Shown: in pieces, positions 26,955-35,629 of the stretch | Position numbering within the stretch: the first letter of the stretch is position 1 | How the letters are laid out: each line of letters opens with the position of its first letter | Assembly (NCBI RefSeq): GCF_030815855.1 | Contig: NZ_JAUSXG010000001.1 | Coordinates: 4,278,001 to 4,342,000 of the forward strand | Origin: Variovorax paradoxus | GTDB taxonomy: Bacteria; Pseudomonadota; Gammaproteobacteria; Burkholderiales; Burkholderiaceae_C | Length of the DNA: 64,000 nt | Reading direction: 5' to 3' | Notes under the pieces: generated by a model | The model's database searches: none | What the model saw: the letters and a program-made list of their open reading frames with translations, nothing else | Told to the model about the DNA's origin: nothing | Made by a program: the position numbers and the translations under genes

Positions 26955-28109
26955 TTAGTTCTGGGCGAGTTTTCTCGCCCGGGCGATCGACATCAGGATA
27001 CCGAGCCCCAACCCCAGCGTGACCATGGCAGTGCCGCCGTAGCTGATGAACGGCAGCGGCACGCCGACCACGGGCAGGATGCCGCTCACCATGCCCATGT
27101 TGACGAAGGCGTAGGTGAAGAAAATCATCGTCACCGCGCCTGCCAGCAACCGCGAGAACAGGGTCGAGGCACTGGTCGCAATGGCCAGCCCGCGGAAGAT
27201 CAGAAGAATGAAGGCGGCGATCAGCGAAAGGTTGCCCACCAGGCCGAATTCCTCGGAATAGGCGGCGAAGATGAAGTCGGTGGTGCGCTCGGGAATGAAT
27301 TCGAGGTGCGTCTGCGTGCCCTGCATGAATCCCTTGCCGCCGACGCCGCCCGAACCAATGGCGATCATTCCCTGGATGATGTGGAAGCCTTTGCCGAGCG
27401 GGTCCTTGCTCGGGTCGAGCAGCGTGCAAACGCGCTGCTTCTGGTAGTCGTGCAATACCCGCCAGTCGACACCGTCGGCGCACAGCCGGGACTCGAAGCC
27501 CACGATCAGCGTGACCGCTATCGCGCCGATCACGACCGGCGGAACGATCAGCTTCCACGGCAGCCCGGCGAAAAAGATCACCGCCATGCCGGCGGCGAGC
27601 ACCAGCAGCGAAGTACCCAGGTCAGGCTGCTTCATGATGAGCCCGACCGGAATGGCCAGCAGCACCGTGGCCACCACGAAATCGAGCGGGCGCAGCTGCC
27701 CTTCCCGGCGCTGGAACCACCACGCCAGCATCAGCGGCATCGCGATCTTGAGAATTTCGCTGGGCTGGATCACCACGCCGACGTTGATCCAGCGGGTAGC
27801 GCCCTTCTTCGTGATGCCGAAGAGCGCAACCCCGATCAGCAGCGCCACCCCCATGGCATAGAGCGGCACCGCGAACATCATCAGCCGCTGCGGCGGCACC
27901 TGGGCCACCACGAACATGATGAAGCCCGCCAGCAGCATGTTGCGGCCATGATCGGCAAAACGCGAGCCGTGGTCGTAGCCCGACGAATACATCGTCAGCA
28001 ACCCGGCAAAGGCCAGCAACAGCACGGCAAAGGCCAAAAAGCCGTCGAAGCCCTGGAAGACGGGCGCGACGCGGCGCGCCAGGGAGGGCTGATTGAACAC
28101 GGCGGACAT
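26955..28109 (-). CDS. rodA: Rod-shape SEDS peptidoglycan polymerase RodA (MrdB)
   Basis: Membrane glycosyltransferase of the elongation machinery that works with penicillin-binding protein 2. 384 residues and about ten transmembrane helices. SEDS-family signatures are TRWINVGVVIQPSEILKIAM, MKQPDLGTSLLVL with the catalytic-region aspartate, and GVPLPFISYGGTAMV at the C terminus. Its usual neighbours mreBCD and mrdA are not here: it lies 32 bases after the end of a histidine kinase gene and upstream of tldD. FtsW, the divisome paralogue, is at 47835. Confidence 0.95.
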   Translation of the reverse strand: MSAVFNQPSLARRVAPVFQGFDGFLAFAVLLLAFAGLLTMYSSGYDHGSRFADHGRNMLLAGFIMFVVAQVPPQRLMMFAVPLYAMGVALLIGVALFGITKKGATRWINVGVVIQPSEILKIAMPLMLAWWFQRREGQLRPLDFVVATVLLAIPVGLIMKQPDLGTSLLVLAAGMAVIFFAGLPWKLIVPPVVIGAIAVTLIVGFESRLCADGVDWRVLHDYQKQRVCTLLDPSKDPLGKGFHIIQGMIAIGSGGVGGKGFMQGTQTHLEFIPERTTDFIFAAYSEEFGLVGNLSLIAAFILLIFRGLAIATSASTLFSRLLAGAVTMIFFTYAFVNMGMVSGILPVVGVPLPFISYGGTAMVTLGLGLGILMSIARARKLAQN

Positions 28110-28141
28110 GGGGGCGGATTATCCGCGCCCCGCAAGGCATC

Positions 28142-30010
28142 TCAGCCGAACACGAGCTGAACGACCGTGCGCCCCGGTCGGCTTTCCACCGCCAGCCGGG
28201 CGCCGACAGCCCCCGCGCGCTCCGTCAGCGCCCTGGGCACCTGCGATGCGTCGAAGCCGCGGCCGTCGTCGATCACGCGCAGCTGCACCGTCCCGGCCAC
28301 CATCTCGGCCTCGATCCGCAGCGTCTTTGCCTGGGCATGCTGCAGCACGTTGGAAATGGCCTCGAACAGCAGAAACTGCAGTTGCCGCATGGCCTGTGCG
28401 TCGAGCTGCTTCACCGGCGCCAGTTCGTCCACCGCCCATTCGAGTTCCACGCCCGCCGCCGCGAGGCGCGGTTCCAGCCGGTAGCGAAGCGCCGCCAGCA
28501 AGGCGCCGACGTCGCCCGGCGGCAAATGAATGGAGTCGATCGACAGCTTGAGCTGGTCGAGCGAGTCGCGCAGGGTCCGCAGCAACTCCTCGGAGCTGGC
28601 CTGGCCCGACTGCAATTGCCGGATGGCCGAGCTGATGTGCGAACCCACGCCATCGTGCATGTCGCGCAGGACGCGCTCGCGCTCGTGGGTGCGTGCCTGG
28701 TCGCGCGCCACCTGCTCCAGCGCGGCGAAGGTCGAGGCGAGTTCGCGCTCGCGCTGCGCCACCCGCGCGGCCAGGGCCGCGACCGAACCGCGCGCCTCGA
28801 CACTGGCGGCATGGAAGCGCCTGAGCACGATCAGCAGCAGCGCAATGCCGAAGAACACCGAGGAATAACGCACCCAGGTGGTTTCGCCGTAGGCGTCGCT
28901 CAGGCGGATCACGAGCCAGTCGCGGACGCCGAAGCCCAGCGTCACCAGTGCGGCGGCCGCCACCAGCAGGCGCTCCACGTTCGGCCGCCGCACCGTGGCG
29001 ATGGCAAAAGCGCAGACGAACAGCGCAACGACTCCAATTTCCAGTGCGAGCCAGCCGGTGAGCCAATACGGCTCTTCACGGGACAGCGCCACCGAACTCG
29101 CGCCGATCGTTCCGGCGACCACGCCGGCCATCAGCCACCGCAACCAGCGCGTGCGAGGGTTGTTGCCCCAGCCCGCGAGGTGATAGCAGAACATCATGGC
29201 CGACGCCGCCCAGCCCGCATAGCAGGCGGCCATGAGCACGCCCCAAGGCCCCCAGGAGAGCGGCGGTTCGGCAATCACGGCGTCGGCCACCCGTATCGCC
29301 CAGCAGAACTCGGCGAGCGCCGCCCAGAAATAGATGCCGTCCCGCCGTTGCCATCCGACGGCATCCGCATCGACCTGCGTGAGCCACAGCGCGAGTGCAA
29401 TGCCGCCGACGATGAGGCTGAAGGCGGTCAAGAGCACCGAGCCGGTAAAGCGCCAGCCATAGGCGCTTTCGAAAAGGTCGGTGCGCACCGGCGTGGCCGG
29501 CCCGACCGTCACGCGCGACAGTCCGGCGCGCCGGGCGCTGTCGGCGCGAATGCGGATCTGCAGGCGGTTGTCGCCCGCCTTCAGCAGGTGCCCCGGTATC
29601 GGCACGTAGATGGGAGCTTTGGCGTAGTCGGGCCCGTTGCCGCGGCCCAGGTCGCCGTAGACCTGCAGCAACGCGTCGTTCAGCCGCACCTCGAGGACGT
29701 TGCCGGCGCGGGGAATGAAGATGCCCCACGGCGTCTTGGGCTCGGCTTCGAGGGTGAACGGCAGGTCGAAGCTCGCGAAGCCGGGACGCCCTCCGTGCTG
29801 GCGGTCCCAGTGGTAGGAAAGCTCGACGGGCGATGTGTGCTCAACGCCGTCGACCGTGGCGACGACAGTGCCGCTGTGCAGTTCGGCCGGGCCCTCCGCC
29901 GCTGCAGCAGCCATGCCTGCGACCGCGGCCGCCGCCAGAACTACCGCGAGCCACAGGAAGCAAAGCGCCCTGCGCGGCCTCCCGAACATGCGCCCCGCCA
30001 CACGGTTCAC
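28142..30010 (-). CDS. NarL-type sensor histidine kinase with periplasmic domain and 7-helix membrane region
   Basis: 622-residue kinase. An N-terminal signal/anchor (about 14-38) is followed by a periplasmic beta-rich domain (about 40-180, with GGRPGFASFDLPF and GDNRLQIRIRADS, reminiscent of 7TMR-DISM or carbohydrate-binding-like jelly rolls). About seven membrane helices (190-400), a coiled coil, a HisKA_3 H-box (RVLRDMHDGVGSHISSAI) and a short HATPase with DDGRGFD follow. It starts with GTG and overlaps the response regulator stop (GTGA), so the pair is co-translated. The signal is unknown; the periplasmic domain hints at a saccharide or envelope ligand, but this is inference. Confidence 0.88.
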   Translation of the reverse strand: MNRVAGRMFGRPRRALCFLWLAVVLAAAAVAGMAAAAAEGPAELHSGTVVATVDGVEHTSPVELSYHWDRQHGGRPGFASFDLPFTLEAEPKTPWGIFIPRAGNVLEVRLNDALLQVYGDLGRGNGPDYAKAPIYVPIPGHLLKAGDNRLQIRIRADSARRAGLSRVTVGPATPVRTDLFESAYGWRFTGSVLLTAFSLIVGGIALALWLTQVDADAVGWQRRDGIYFWAALAEFCWAIRVADAVIAEPPLSWGPWGVLMAACYAGWAASAMMFCYHLAGWGNNPRTRWLRWLMAGVVAGTIGASSVALSREEPYWLTGWLALEIGVVALFVCAFAIATVRRPNVERLLVAAAALVTLGFGVRDWLVIRLSDAYGETTWVRYSSVFFGIALLLIVLRRFHAASVEARGSVAALAARVAQRERELASTFAALEQVARDQARTHERERVLRDMHDGVGSHISSAIRQLQSGQASSEELLRTLRDSLDQLKLSIDSIHLPPGDVGALLAALRYRLEPRLAAAGVELEWAVDELAPVKQLDAQAMRQLQFLLFEAISNVLQHAQAKTLRIEAEMVAGTVQLRVIDDGRGFDASQVPRALTERAGAVGARLAVESRPGRTVVQLVFG

Positions 30011-30732
30011 CCGGGGTGGGACAGCAGGCCGAGGCGCGTGGCCTCGAACACCGCCTCGCTCTTGGAATGCACCGCCAGCTTGCCGTAGAGATTCTTGATG
30101 TGTGTCTGCACCGTGTGCACGCTCAGCCCCTTGAGCCGTGCGATTTCCGCATAGGAAAAGCCGCGCGCAATCAGCGTCAGCACTTCGTGCTCGCGGGCGG
30201 ACAGCAGGCTCGGAGCGGCGCTGGCGGCGGCAGCCTCGGGGGCCGCGGCGACGGGTGTACCCGCCAACTGCAGGCTGCGGTACTTGGCGAGCACCCGCCG
30301 CGCGATCATGGGCGAGATGGGCGATGCACCGGCCTTCATCTCCACAATGGTCTGCGCGATGTCCTCGGGCGCGGCATCCTTGTGGATGTAGCCGACGGCG
30401 CCGGCTTCAATGCTCGAAAGCACGTTTTCCTCGTCTCCGAAGACGGAGATCACCAGCGGCTCGCAGCCCGGAAAGCGCGCAACGGCATCGCGGATCACGT
30501 CCAGCCCGCTCCCGTCGGGCATGCCGAGATCGACCAGCAGCACGTCGGGAATGGTGGTGGTCCGGGCCAGCCAGGCCAATGCCTCCTGTACGGTGCCGGC
30601 GCTTCCGAGCCAAAAAAGGCTCGCGCTGCGCTGCACGCTGGCCTCGAAGAAGGCGCGTGCGCGGCTGTCGTCTTCGACCACGAGCACGCCCCAGCGGCGC
30701 GCCGTTCCGGCATCCAGAGCCTCAATATTCAT
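30007..30732 (-). CDS. LuxR/NarL-family response regulator
   Basis: 241 residues. The receiver domain has acidic residues EDD near the start, the phospho-acceptor aspartate in VLLVDLGMPDGSGLD and a lysine in YIHKDAAPED. An alanine-rich linker precedes the C-terminal GerE-type helix-turn-helix (LSAREHEVLTLIARGFSYAEIA, LSVHTVQTHIKNLYGKL). The ATG at 30732 (MNIEALDAG) is chosen because the long upstream extension is non-coding in character. It overlaps the kinase gene by four bases and is first in this two-gene unit. Targets are unknown; autoregulation or control of rodA/tldD downstream is possible but untested. Confidence 0.88.
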   Translation of the reverse strand: MNIEALDAGTARRWGVLVVEDDSRARAFFEASVQRSASLFWLGSAGTVQEALAWLARTTTIPDVLLVDLGMPDGSGLDVIRDAVARFPGCEPLVISVFGDEENVLSSIEAGAVGYIHKDAAPEDIAQTIVEMKAGASPISPMIARRVLAKYRSLQLAGTPVAAAPEAAAASAAPSLLSAREHEVLTLIARGFSYAEIARLKGLSVHTVQTHIKNLYGKLAVHSKSEAVFEATRLGLLSHPG

Positions 30733-31154
30733 GGGCTTAGCATAAGGCGCCGCGCCTATCGAACAAGCTGCGGCCCCTCCCATTTTCATGGGATGCCAAC
30801 ACCCGCCCGGGCCGGAAAACTCGCGCCGCCCCTTCACACGTCGATCCGGCAAACACGAAGCCGCCAGCGACCTGACGGAACCGCGGCATTGCCAAAATGC
30901 AACAAGTCCAGCGTACTTGGACGCTCCCGGCGCGCAAGCTGAATACTTTCGGGCTCCGAGTGCGGCCGGCGCCGGCCGAATGCAGAAAATTCCCGCACTT
31001 CCGAGATTCCAGTGGTCAACAATCACTTCCCCGCACGAAGCCCGCATGCGAGAGCCTTCGACGGAAGCCGCGTCGCGCACGCAGACCTCATGCAAAATTC
31101 CCCGGCTCCCTCAACGGAGTTGCGTCGACAGCACCACTTCAGCCTCTGCCTCGC
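30733..31154. other. 422-base divergent intergenic region, no gene seen
   Basis: Lies between the response regulator (minus) and the esterase gene (plus). Reading frames that cross it are upstream extensions of those two genes and lack family similarity. It holds the 14-base palindrome GGCCGGCGCCGGCC around 30965 but no terminator or clear promoter elements. Both genes must have promoters here. Confidence 0.5.
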
Positions 31155-31748
31155 ATGGACCCGCAAGCCACTCATCTGTTGTACCTGCATGGTTTCCGCT
31201 CCTCGCCCCGCTCCACCAAGGCACGGCTGATGGCGCAGCGCGTGGCACTGGAGCACCCCAAGCTGCAGTGGTGGTGCCCGCAATTGCCACCCTCGCCGCG
31301 CGAAGCCATCGACATGGTGATGAAGGGCATTGCAGACTGGCCTCGCAAGTCGATGGCCGTGGTCGGCTCCTCGCTCGGGGGCTTCTATGCCACCTACGTT
31401 GCCGGCATGACGCGCTGCCGCACCGTGCTGCTCAACCCGGCCGTGCATCCCGCCCGCGACCTGGCGCTCTACATCGGCGACCAGACCACGTGGCAGGACC
31501 CGGCCGAACATTTCTATTTCCGGCCCGAGTACATCCAGGAACTGCGCACCATGGAAGTCGGCAGCCTCACGCGGCCCGAACGCGTGCTGGCCATCATCGC
31601 CAAGGGCGACGAGGCGCTCGACTGGCACGAAATGTCCGCGCGCTACCCCGACAGCAACATCAAGCTGCTCGAGGGGGGCGACCACGCGCTGTCCGATTTC
31701 GAGCAGAACCATCTCGACGAGGTCATCGCCTTCATCAACCCGGTCTGA
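31155..31748 (+). CDS. yqiA: YqiA/YcfP-family alpha/beta-hydrolase esterase
   Basis: 197-residue alpha/beta hydrolase of the UPF0227 family. The family start MDPQATHLLYLHGFRSSPRS carries the oxyanion-hole HGF, the nucleophile elbow is VVGSSLGGFYATY (Ser in GSSLGG), and the catalytic histidine is probably in EGGDHALSDF. E. coli YqiA is an esterase for short acyl esters; the natural substrate is unknown. The start at 31155 is set by family alignment, because the frame extends 86 codons upstream into non-coding sequence. An RNase II/R-type gene follows 36 bases downstream. Confidence 0.88.
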   Translation: MDPQATHLLYLHGFRSSPRSTKARLMAQRVALEHPKLQWWCPQLPPSPREAIDMVMKGIADWPRKSMAVVGSSLGGFYATYVAGMTRCRTVLLNPAVHPARDLALYIGDQTTWQDPAEHFYFRPEYIQELRTMEVGSLTRPERVLAIIAKGDEALDWHEMSARYPDSNIKLLEGGDHALSDFEQNHLDEVIAFINPV

Positions 31749-31784
31749 AGCCCGGGAGGGTGCCGAGTCTGGGACAATCCGGGC

Positions 31785-33842
31785 ATGTTTGTATTGTTTG
31801 AAGAAGCCGGCAAGTACCTCGGCGGCCGCGTGCTGTCGGAGGCCGAAGCATCGGCGCAGGTCGAGCTCGACACCGGCAAGCGCGTCAAGGTCAAGGGCGC
31901 CAACATCGTTCTGCGTTTCGAGAAACCGGCCCCGGCCGAGTTGATCGCCGAAGCGCGCGCGCTCGCCGCCACGATGGATCTCGACTTGGCCTGGGAATTT
32001 GCCGCCGAGGGCGAATTCGGCTTTGCCGAACTCGCGGCCGACTATTTCAGCGACAAGCCCACGCTCGCGCAGCAGGCCGCCGCGCTGTTCGGGTTGTTCG
32101 AGGCACCGCACTACTTCCGCCGCGCGGGCAAGGGACGCTTCAAGAAGGCGCCGGCCGACATCGTGCAGCAGGCGCTCGCCGCCATCGAGAAGAAGAAAGT
32201 CGTCCAGGCGCAAATCGTCGAATGGGCCGGCCAGCTGGCCGAGGGCGTCTGTCCGCAGCCGATTCGCGAACAGCTCTACAAGATCCTGTTCAAGCCCGAC
32301 AAGAACGCGCCCGAATACAAGGCCGTCGTCGACGCCGCGCGCGCCACGCAGCGCCCGCCGCTCGACCTGCTGGAGCGCGCCGGCGCCATCGACTCGCCCT
32401 ACCAGTTCCACTGGCGGCGCTTCCTGTTCGAGAACTTCCCCAAGGGCACGGGGTTTCCGGCACTCGCCGCACCGGCCATCGTCGACGAGCTGCCGCTGGC
32501 CGCCGGCGTGCAGGCGTTCTCGATCGACGATTCGCAGACCACCGAGATCGACGACGCGCTTTCGGTCCAGGGCCTGGGGACCGGCACGGTCACGGTCGGC
32601 ATCCACATTGCAGCGCCAGGCCTCGCGCTGACGCCCGGAAGCGCCATCGACCAAGTGGCGCGCGCGCGCATGTCCACGGTCTACATGCCGGGCCACAAGA
32701 TCACGATGCTGCCCGACGAGGTGGTCAGCGCCTACACGCTGCTCGAAAGCGGCGATCGCCCGGCCGTGTCGCTCTATGTGCGCTTCGACGAAGCCACGCT
32801 CGAACTGCAGTCCAGCGAGACGAAGCTCGAGCGCGTGCCCATCGTGGCCAACCTGCGGCACGACCAGCTCGACAGTGTCGTCACGCAGCCGTGGCTCGAA
32901 GACGCATCGTTCGCAAGCGAGAACACGCCCGAGGCCGCGGCCAACCTGCGCGCTCCGCTCTCCTTCCTGTTCCGCCTCGCCAAGCAGCTGAAGGCGCAGC
33001 GCGAAGTGGTGCGCGGCAAGCCCGAGAACTTCAACCGGCCCGACTACAACTTTCGCCTCGTCGGCAACGACGGCGAGCCGAACGGCAGCGAGCAGGTGCA
33101 GATCACCACGCGTCAGCGTGGCGCGCCACTCGACCTGATCGTGTCCGAGGCGATGATCCTGGCCAACAGCAGCTGGGGCGGCTGGCTTGGCGAACTCGGC
33201 GTGCCCGGGCTCTACCGCAGTCAGGCGAGCCTGGCGCCGGGCATCAAGGTGCGCATGGGCACGCGGGCATTGCCGCACGCGGGCCTCGGCGTGAAGAGCT
33301 ATGCCTGGAGCACCTCGCCGCTGCGCCGCTACACCGACCTCGTGAACCAGTGGCAGATCATTGCGGCCGCGCGCCACGGCAAGACCGCCGCGCTGGCGGC
33401 GCCCTTCAAGCCGAAGGACGCCGACCTGTTCTCGATCCTCTCAGGCTTCGACGCCGCCTACGCAACCTACAACGCCTACCAGGGCGGCATGGAGCGCTTC
33501 TGGACGCTCAAGTACCTGGAGCAGCAAGGCATCACCGAGCTTGAAGTCACCGTCATCAAGGACATCCAGAACGGCGCGCTGGTGCGTGCCGACACGCTGC
33601 CGCTGGTGTTCCCCGTGGCGGGCCAGCAGGAACGTGGCGCCCGCCTGCGCGTGAAGCTTGGCGAGATCGACGAAATCGCGCTCGACGTGCACGGCACGGT
33701 GCTCGAGCGCCTCGATGCGCCCAAGATGGATGCCGCGGCCGACGAGGAAAGCGGCGATGAGGAAGAAGAAGTGGCCGGCCCGATTGCTATTGCCGTTGAC
33801 CTGACCGACAGCGAGCCGGCACCGGAGAACACGCCGGCGTAA
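31785..33842 (+). CDS. RNB-domain exoribonuclease (RNase II/R family)
   Basis: 685-residue 3'-5' exoribonuclease. The catalytic RNB domain carries FSIDDSQTTEIDDALSV, whose aspartates bind magnesium, and later STSPLRRYTDLVNQWQ. The first ~250 residues are not a typical cold-shock pair; they begin MFVLFEEAGKYLGGRVL and contain a helical domain. A short S1-like C-terminal region (ALVRADTLPLVFPV) and an acidic tail (EESGDEEEEV) follow. The unusual N terminus separates it from canonical rnb and rnr, so I give no symbol. It lies between yqiA and a TonB-like gene. Confidence 0.88.
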   Translation: MFVLFEEAGKYLGGRVLSEAEASAQVELDTGKRVKVKGANIVLRFEKPAPAELIAEARALAATMDLDLAWEFAAEGEFGFAELAADYFSDKPTLAQQAAALFGLFEAPHYFRRAGKGRFKKAPADIVQQALAAIEKKKVVQAQIVEWAGQLAEGVCPQPIREQLYKILFKPDKNAPEYKAVVDAARATQRPPLDLLERAGAIDSPYQFHWRRFLFENFPKGTGFPALAAPAIVDELPLAAGVQAFSIDDSQTTEIDDALSVQGLGTGTVTVGIHIAAPGLALTPGSAIDQVARARMSTVYMPGHKITMLPDEVVSAYTLLESGDRPAVSLYVRFDEATLELQSSETKLERVPIVANLRHDQLDSVVTQPWLEDASFASENTPEAAANLRAPLSFLFRLAKQLKAQREVVRGKPENFNRPDYNFRLVGNDGEPNGSEQVQITTRQRGAPLDLIVSEAMILANSSWGGWLGELGVPGLYRSQASLAPGIKVRMGTRALPHAGLGVKSYAWSTSPLRRYTDLVNQWQIIAAARHGKTAALAAPFKPKDADLFSILSGFDAAYATYNAYQGGMERFWTLKYLEQQGITELEVTVIKDIQNGALVRADTLPLVFPVAGQQERGARLRVKLGEIDEIALDVHGTVLERLDAPKMDAAADEESGDEEEEVAGPIAIAVDLTDSEPAPENTPA

Positions 33843-33896
33843 CAAGCGCCGCGCGGAATATAAAAACCATTCAATGAGCCGCGAGGAGCGCCGTCA

Positions 33897-34748
33897 ATGA
33901 ACTTCAGGGATCTGAGCACGCTGCAGATTGCACTCGGTGTGTCGGTCATCGCGCACGCTGCGCTTCTGACGGTGCGTTTCGTCGACCCTGAATCGTTCAA
34001 TCGGGTCTTCAGCGACACGCCGCTCGAGGTGATCCTCGTCAATAGCAAGACCAAGGACAAGCCCGACGCCACGGCCCGCGTCATGGCGCAAACCTCGCTG
34101 GCAGGCGGCGGCGATCTCGAACGGGGCCGCGCCACCAGTCCGCTGCCGCCTTCGAGTTTTACCGCCGTGGGCGACTCCATCGAAGAAGCGCAGCGCCAGG
34201 TCGACGCGATGCAGGCACAGCAGATGCAGCTGCTCGCGCAACTCAAGCGCGACTTGGCCGCCATGCCCGCACCCGATCCGCGCGTGTCGGGCGACCCGAA
34301 AGAGGCTGTTGCGCGCGAGGAAAAGCGACGCCAGATGGTCGAGTTGCTGGCCGAAATCGAGCGGCGCGTGAACGAAGAAAACGCGCGCCCCAAGAAGCGC
34401 TACCTGAGCCCTTCGACGCGCGAGGCGGCCTATGCCATCTACGTGGACACGCTGCGCCGCCGCATCGAAGTGCGAGGCACCGAGAACTTTCCCACGGCCG
34501 CCGGCAAGAAGCTCTACGGCGAGCTCAAGATGACGATCACCATCAATCACGACGGCAAGATCCTCGACACCGTGGTCGATGAAAGCTCCGGCGACACCAC
34601 GCTCGACCGGCGCGCCAAGGCCATCGTGCACAGCATCGGCAACTTCGGCAAGTTCACCGATGCAATGCGCAAGCAGACCGACCAGATCGTGCTGCAGTCG
34701 CGTTTCAAGTTCACGCGCGACGAGACCATCGAGCTCTCCTCCCAATAG
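33897..34748 (+). CDS. TonB-family energy-transducer-like protein
   Basis: 283 residues: an N-terminal membrane helix (about 9-26), a long charged and glutamine-rich helical middle (about 95-170, RQVDAMQAQQMQLLAQL), and a C-terminal TonB-like domain (KKLYGELKMTITINHDGKILDTVVDESSGD). The short middle lacks the Pro-Glu/Pro-Lys repeats of true TonB. exbB and exbD are not adjacent, so coupling to proton motive force is uncertain. A GAGGAG ribosome-binding site precedes the ATG. It is followed 23 bases later by aroE, an arrangement I believe recurs in Burkholderiales. Confidence 0.82.
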   Translation: MNFRDLSTLQIALGVSVIAHAALLTVRFVDPESFNRVFSDTPLEVILVNSKTKDKPDATARVMAQTSLAGGGDLERGRATSPLPPSSFTAVGDSIEEAQRQVDAMQAQQMQLLAQLKRDLAAMPAPDPRVSGDPKEAVAREEKRRQMVELLAEIERRVNEENARPKKRYLSPSTREAAYAIYVDTLRRRIEVRGTENFPTAAGKKLYGELKMTITINHDGKILDTVVDESSGDTTLDRRAKAIVHSIGNFGKFTDAMRKQTDQIVLQSRFKFTRDETIELSSQ

Positions 34749-34771
34749 CAACACCAGCAAGCAACGGCGCC

Positions 34772-35629
34772 ATGGATCTGTATTGCGTAATGGGCAACCC
34801 CGTCGAGCACAGCCGCTCGCCCCGCATCCATGCCCGATTTGCCGAGCTCTGCGGCCAACAGCTGGAATACACCCGCCGGCTCGTGCCGATCGGCGCCTTC
34901 GCCGAAGGCGTCGCCAGCTTCCGGCGAGAAGCCGCGGAGCAGGACAACGTCGCGCGCGGCTGCAATGTCACCGTGCCCTTCAAGTTCGATGCCGCCGCCA
35001 TTGCACAGCACACCAGCGAGCGCGCCCTGCTCGCGCAAGCCGTGAACATGCTGCGCTTCGAAGCCGACGGCGGCATCCACGCCGACAATACCGATGGCAT
35101 CGGGCTCGTCAACGACATCGTGCGCAACGCCGCCGTGCCGCTGGCGGGGCGCGAGCTGCTGCTGATCGGTGCGGGCGGCGCCGCCGCCGGCGTGCTCGGG
35201 CCGCTGCTCGACGCAGGCGCTTCGCGCATCGTGGTGGCCAACCGGACCGTCGGCAAGGCCATGGCACTGGTGCAGCGCCACGCGGCGCTGGCCTTGCGCC
35301 ACGGCGCCACGCTCGAGGCCTGGGCGCTCGATGAAGTGGCCGGTAATTTCGACGTGGTGATCAATGCCACGGCCTCCAGCCTCGCCGGCGATGCGGTGCC
35401 GGTGCGCGCGCAGGTACTGCGGGACGGCGCGCTCGCGGTCGACCTCATGTACGGCCCGGCCGCCGCCGGCTTCATCGCATGGGCCGAAGCGCACGGCGCC
35501 GTGGGGCGCGACGGACTCGGCATGCTGGTCGAGCAGGCGGCCGAAGCATTCGAAGCCTGGCGCGGCGTGCGCCCGCCCGCCGCGCAGGTGCTGGCCGAAT
35601 TGCGCGCTTCGCTCGCTGCCGGCCAATGA
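34772..35629 (+). CDS. aroE: Shikimate dehydrogenase AroE
   Basis: NADPH-dependent reduction of 3-dehydroshikimate to shikimate, the fourth step of aromatic amino acid synthesis. The 285-residue sequence shows the substrate site (VMGNPVEHSRSP), NVTVPFKF with the catalytic lysine, ADNTDGIGLVND with the catalytic aspartate, and the dinucleotide loop GAGGAAAGVLGPLL. Its stop overlaps the start of mtgA (ATGA), so the two are co-translated; the aroE-mtgA pairing is common in betaproteobacteria. The pathway's first enzyme aroG lies at 23435. Confidence 0.97.
   Translation: MDLYCVMGNPVEHSRSPRIHARFAELCGQQLEYTRRLVPIGAFAEGVASFRREAAEQDNVARGCNVTVPFKFDAAAIAQHTSERALLAQAVNMLRFEADGGIHADNTDGIGLVNDIVRNAAVPLAGRELLLIGAGGAAAGVLGPLLDAGASRIVVANRTVGKAMALVQRHAALALRHGATLEAWALDEVAGNFDVVINATASSLAGDAVPVRAQVLRDGALAVDLMYGPAAAGFIAWAEAHGAVGRDGLGMLVEQAAEAFEAWRGVRPPAAQVLAELRASLAAGQ

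Noticed and set aside
24327..28160. 1277-codon open frame on the plus strand across aroG, tldD and rodA
   Set aside because: It is antisense to well-recognised genes, has a histidine/arginine/alanine-rich composition typical of the complement of high-GC coding DNA, and shows no family similarity.
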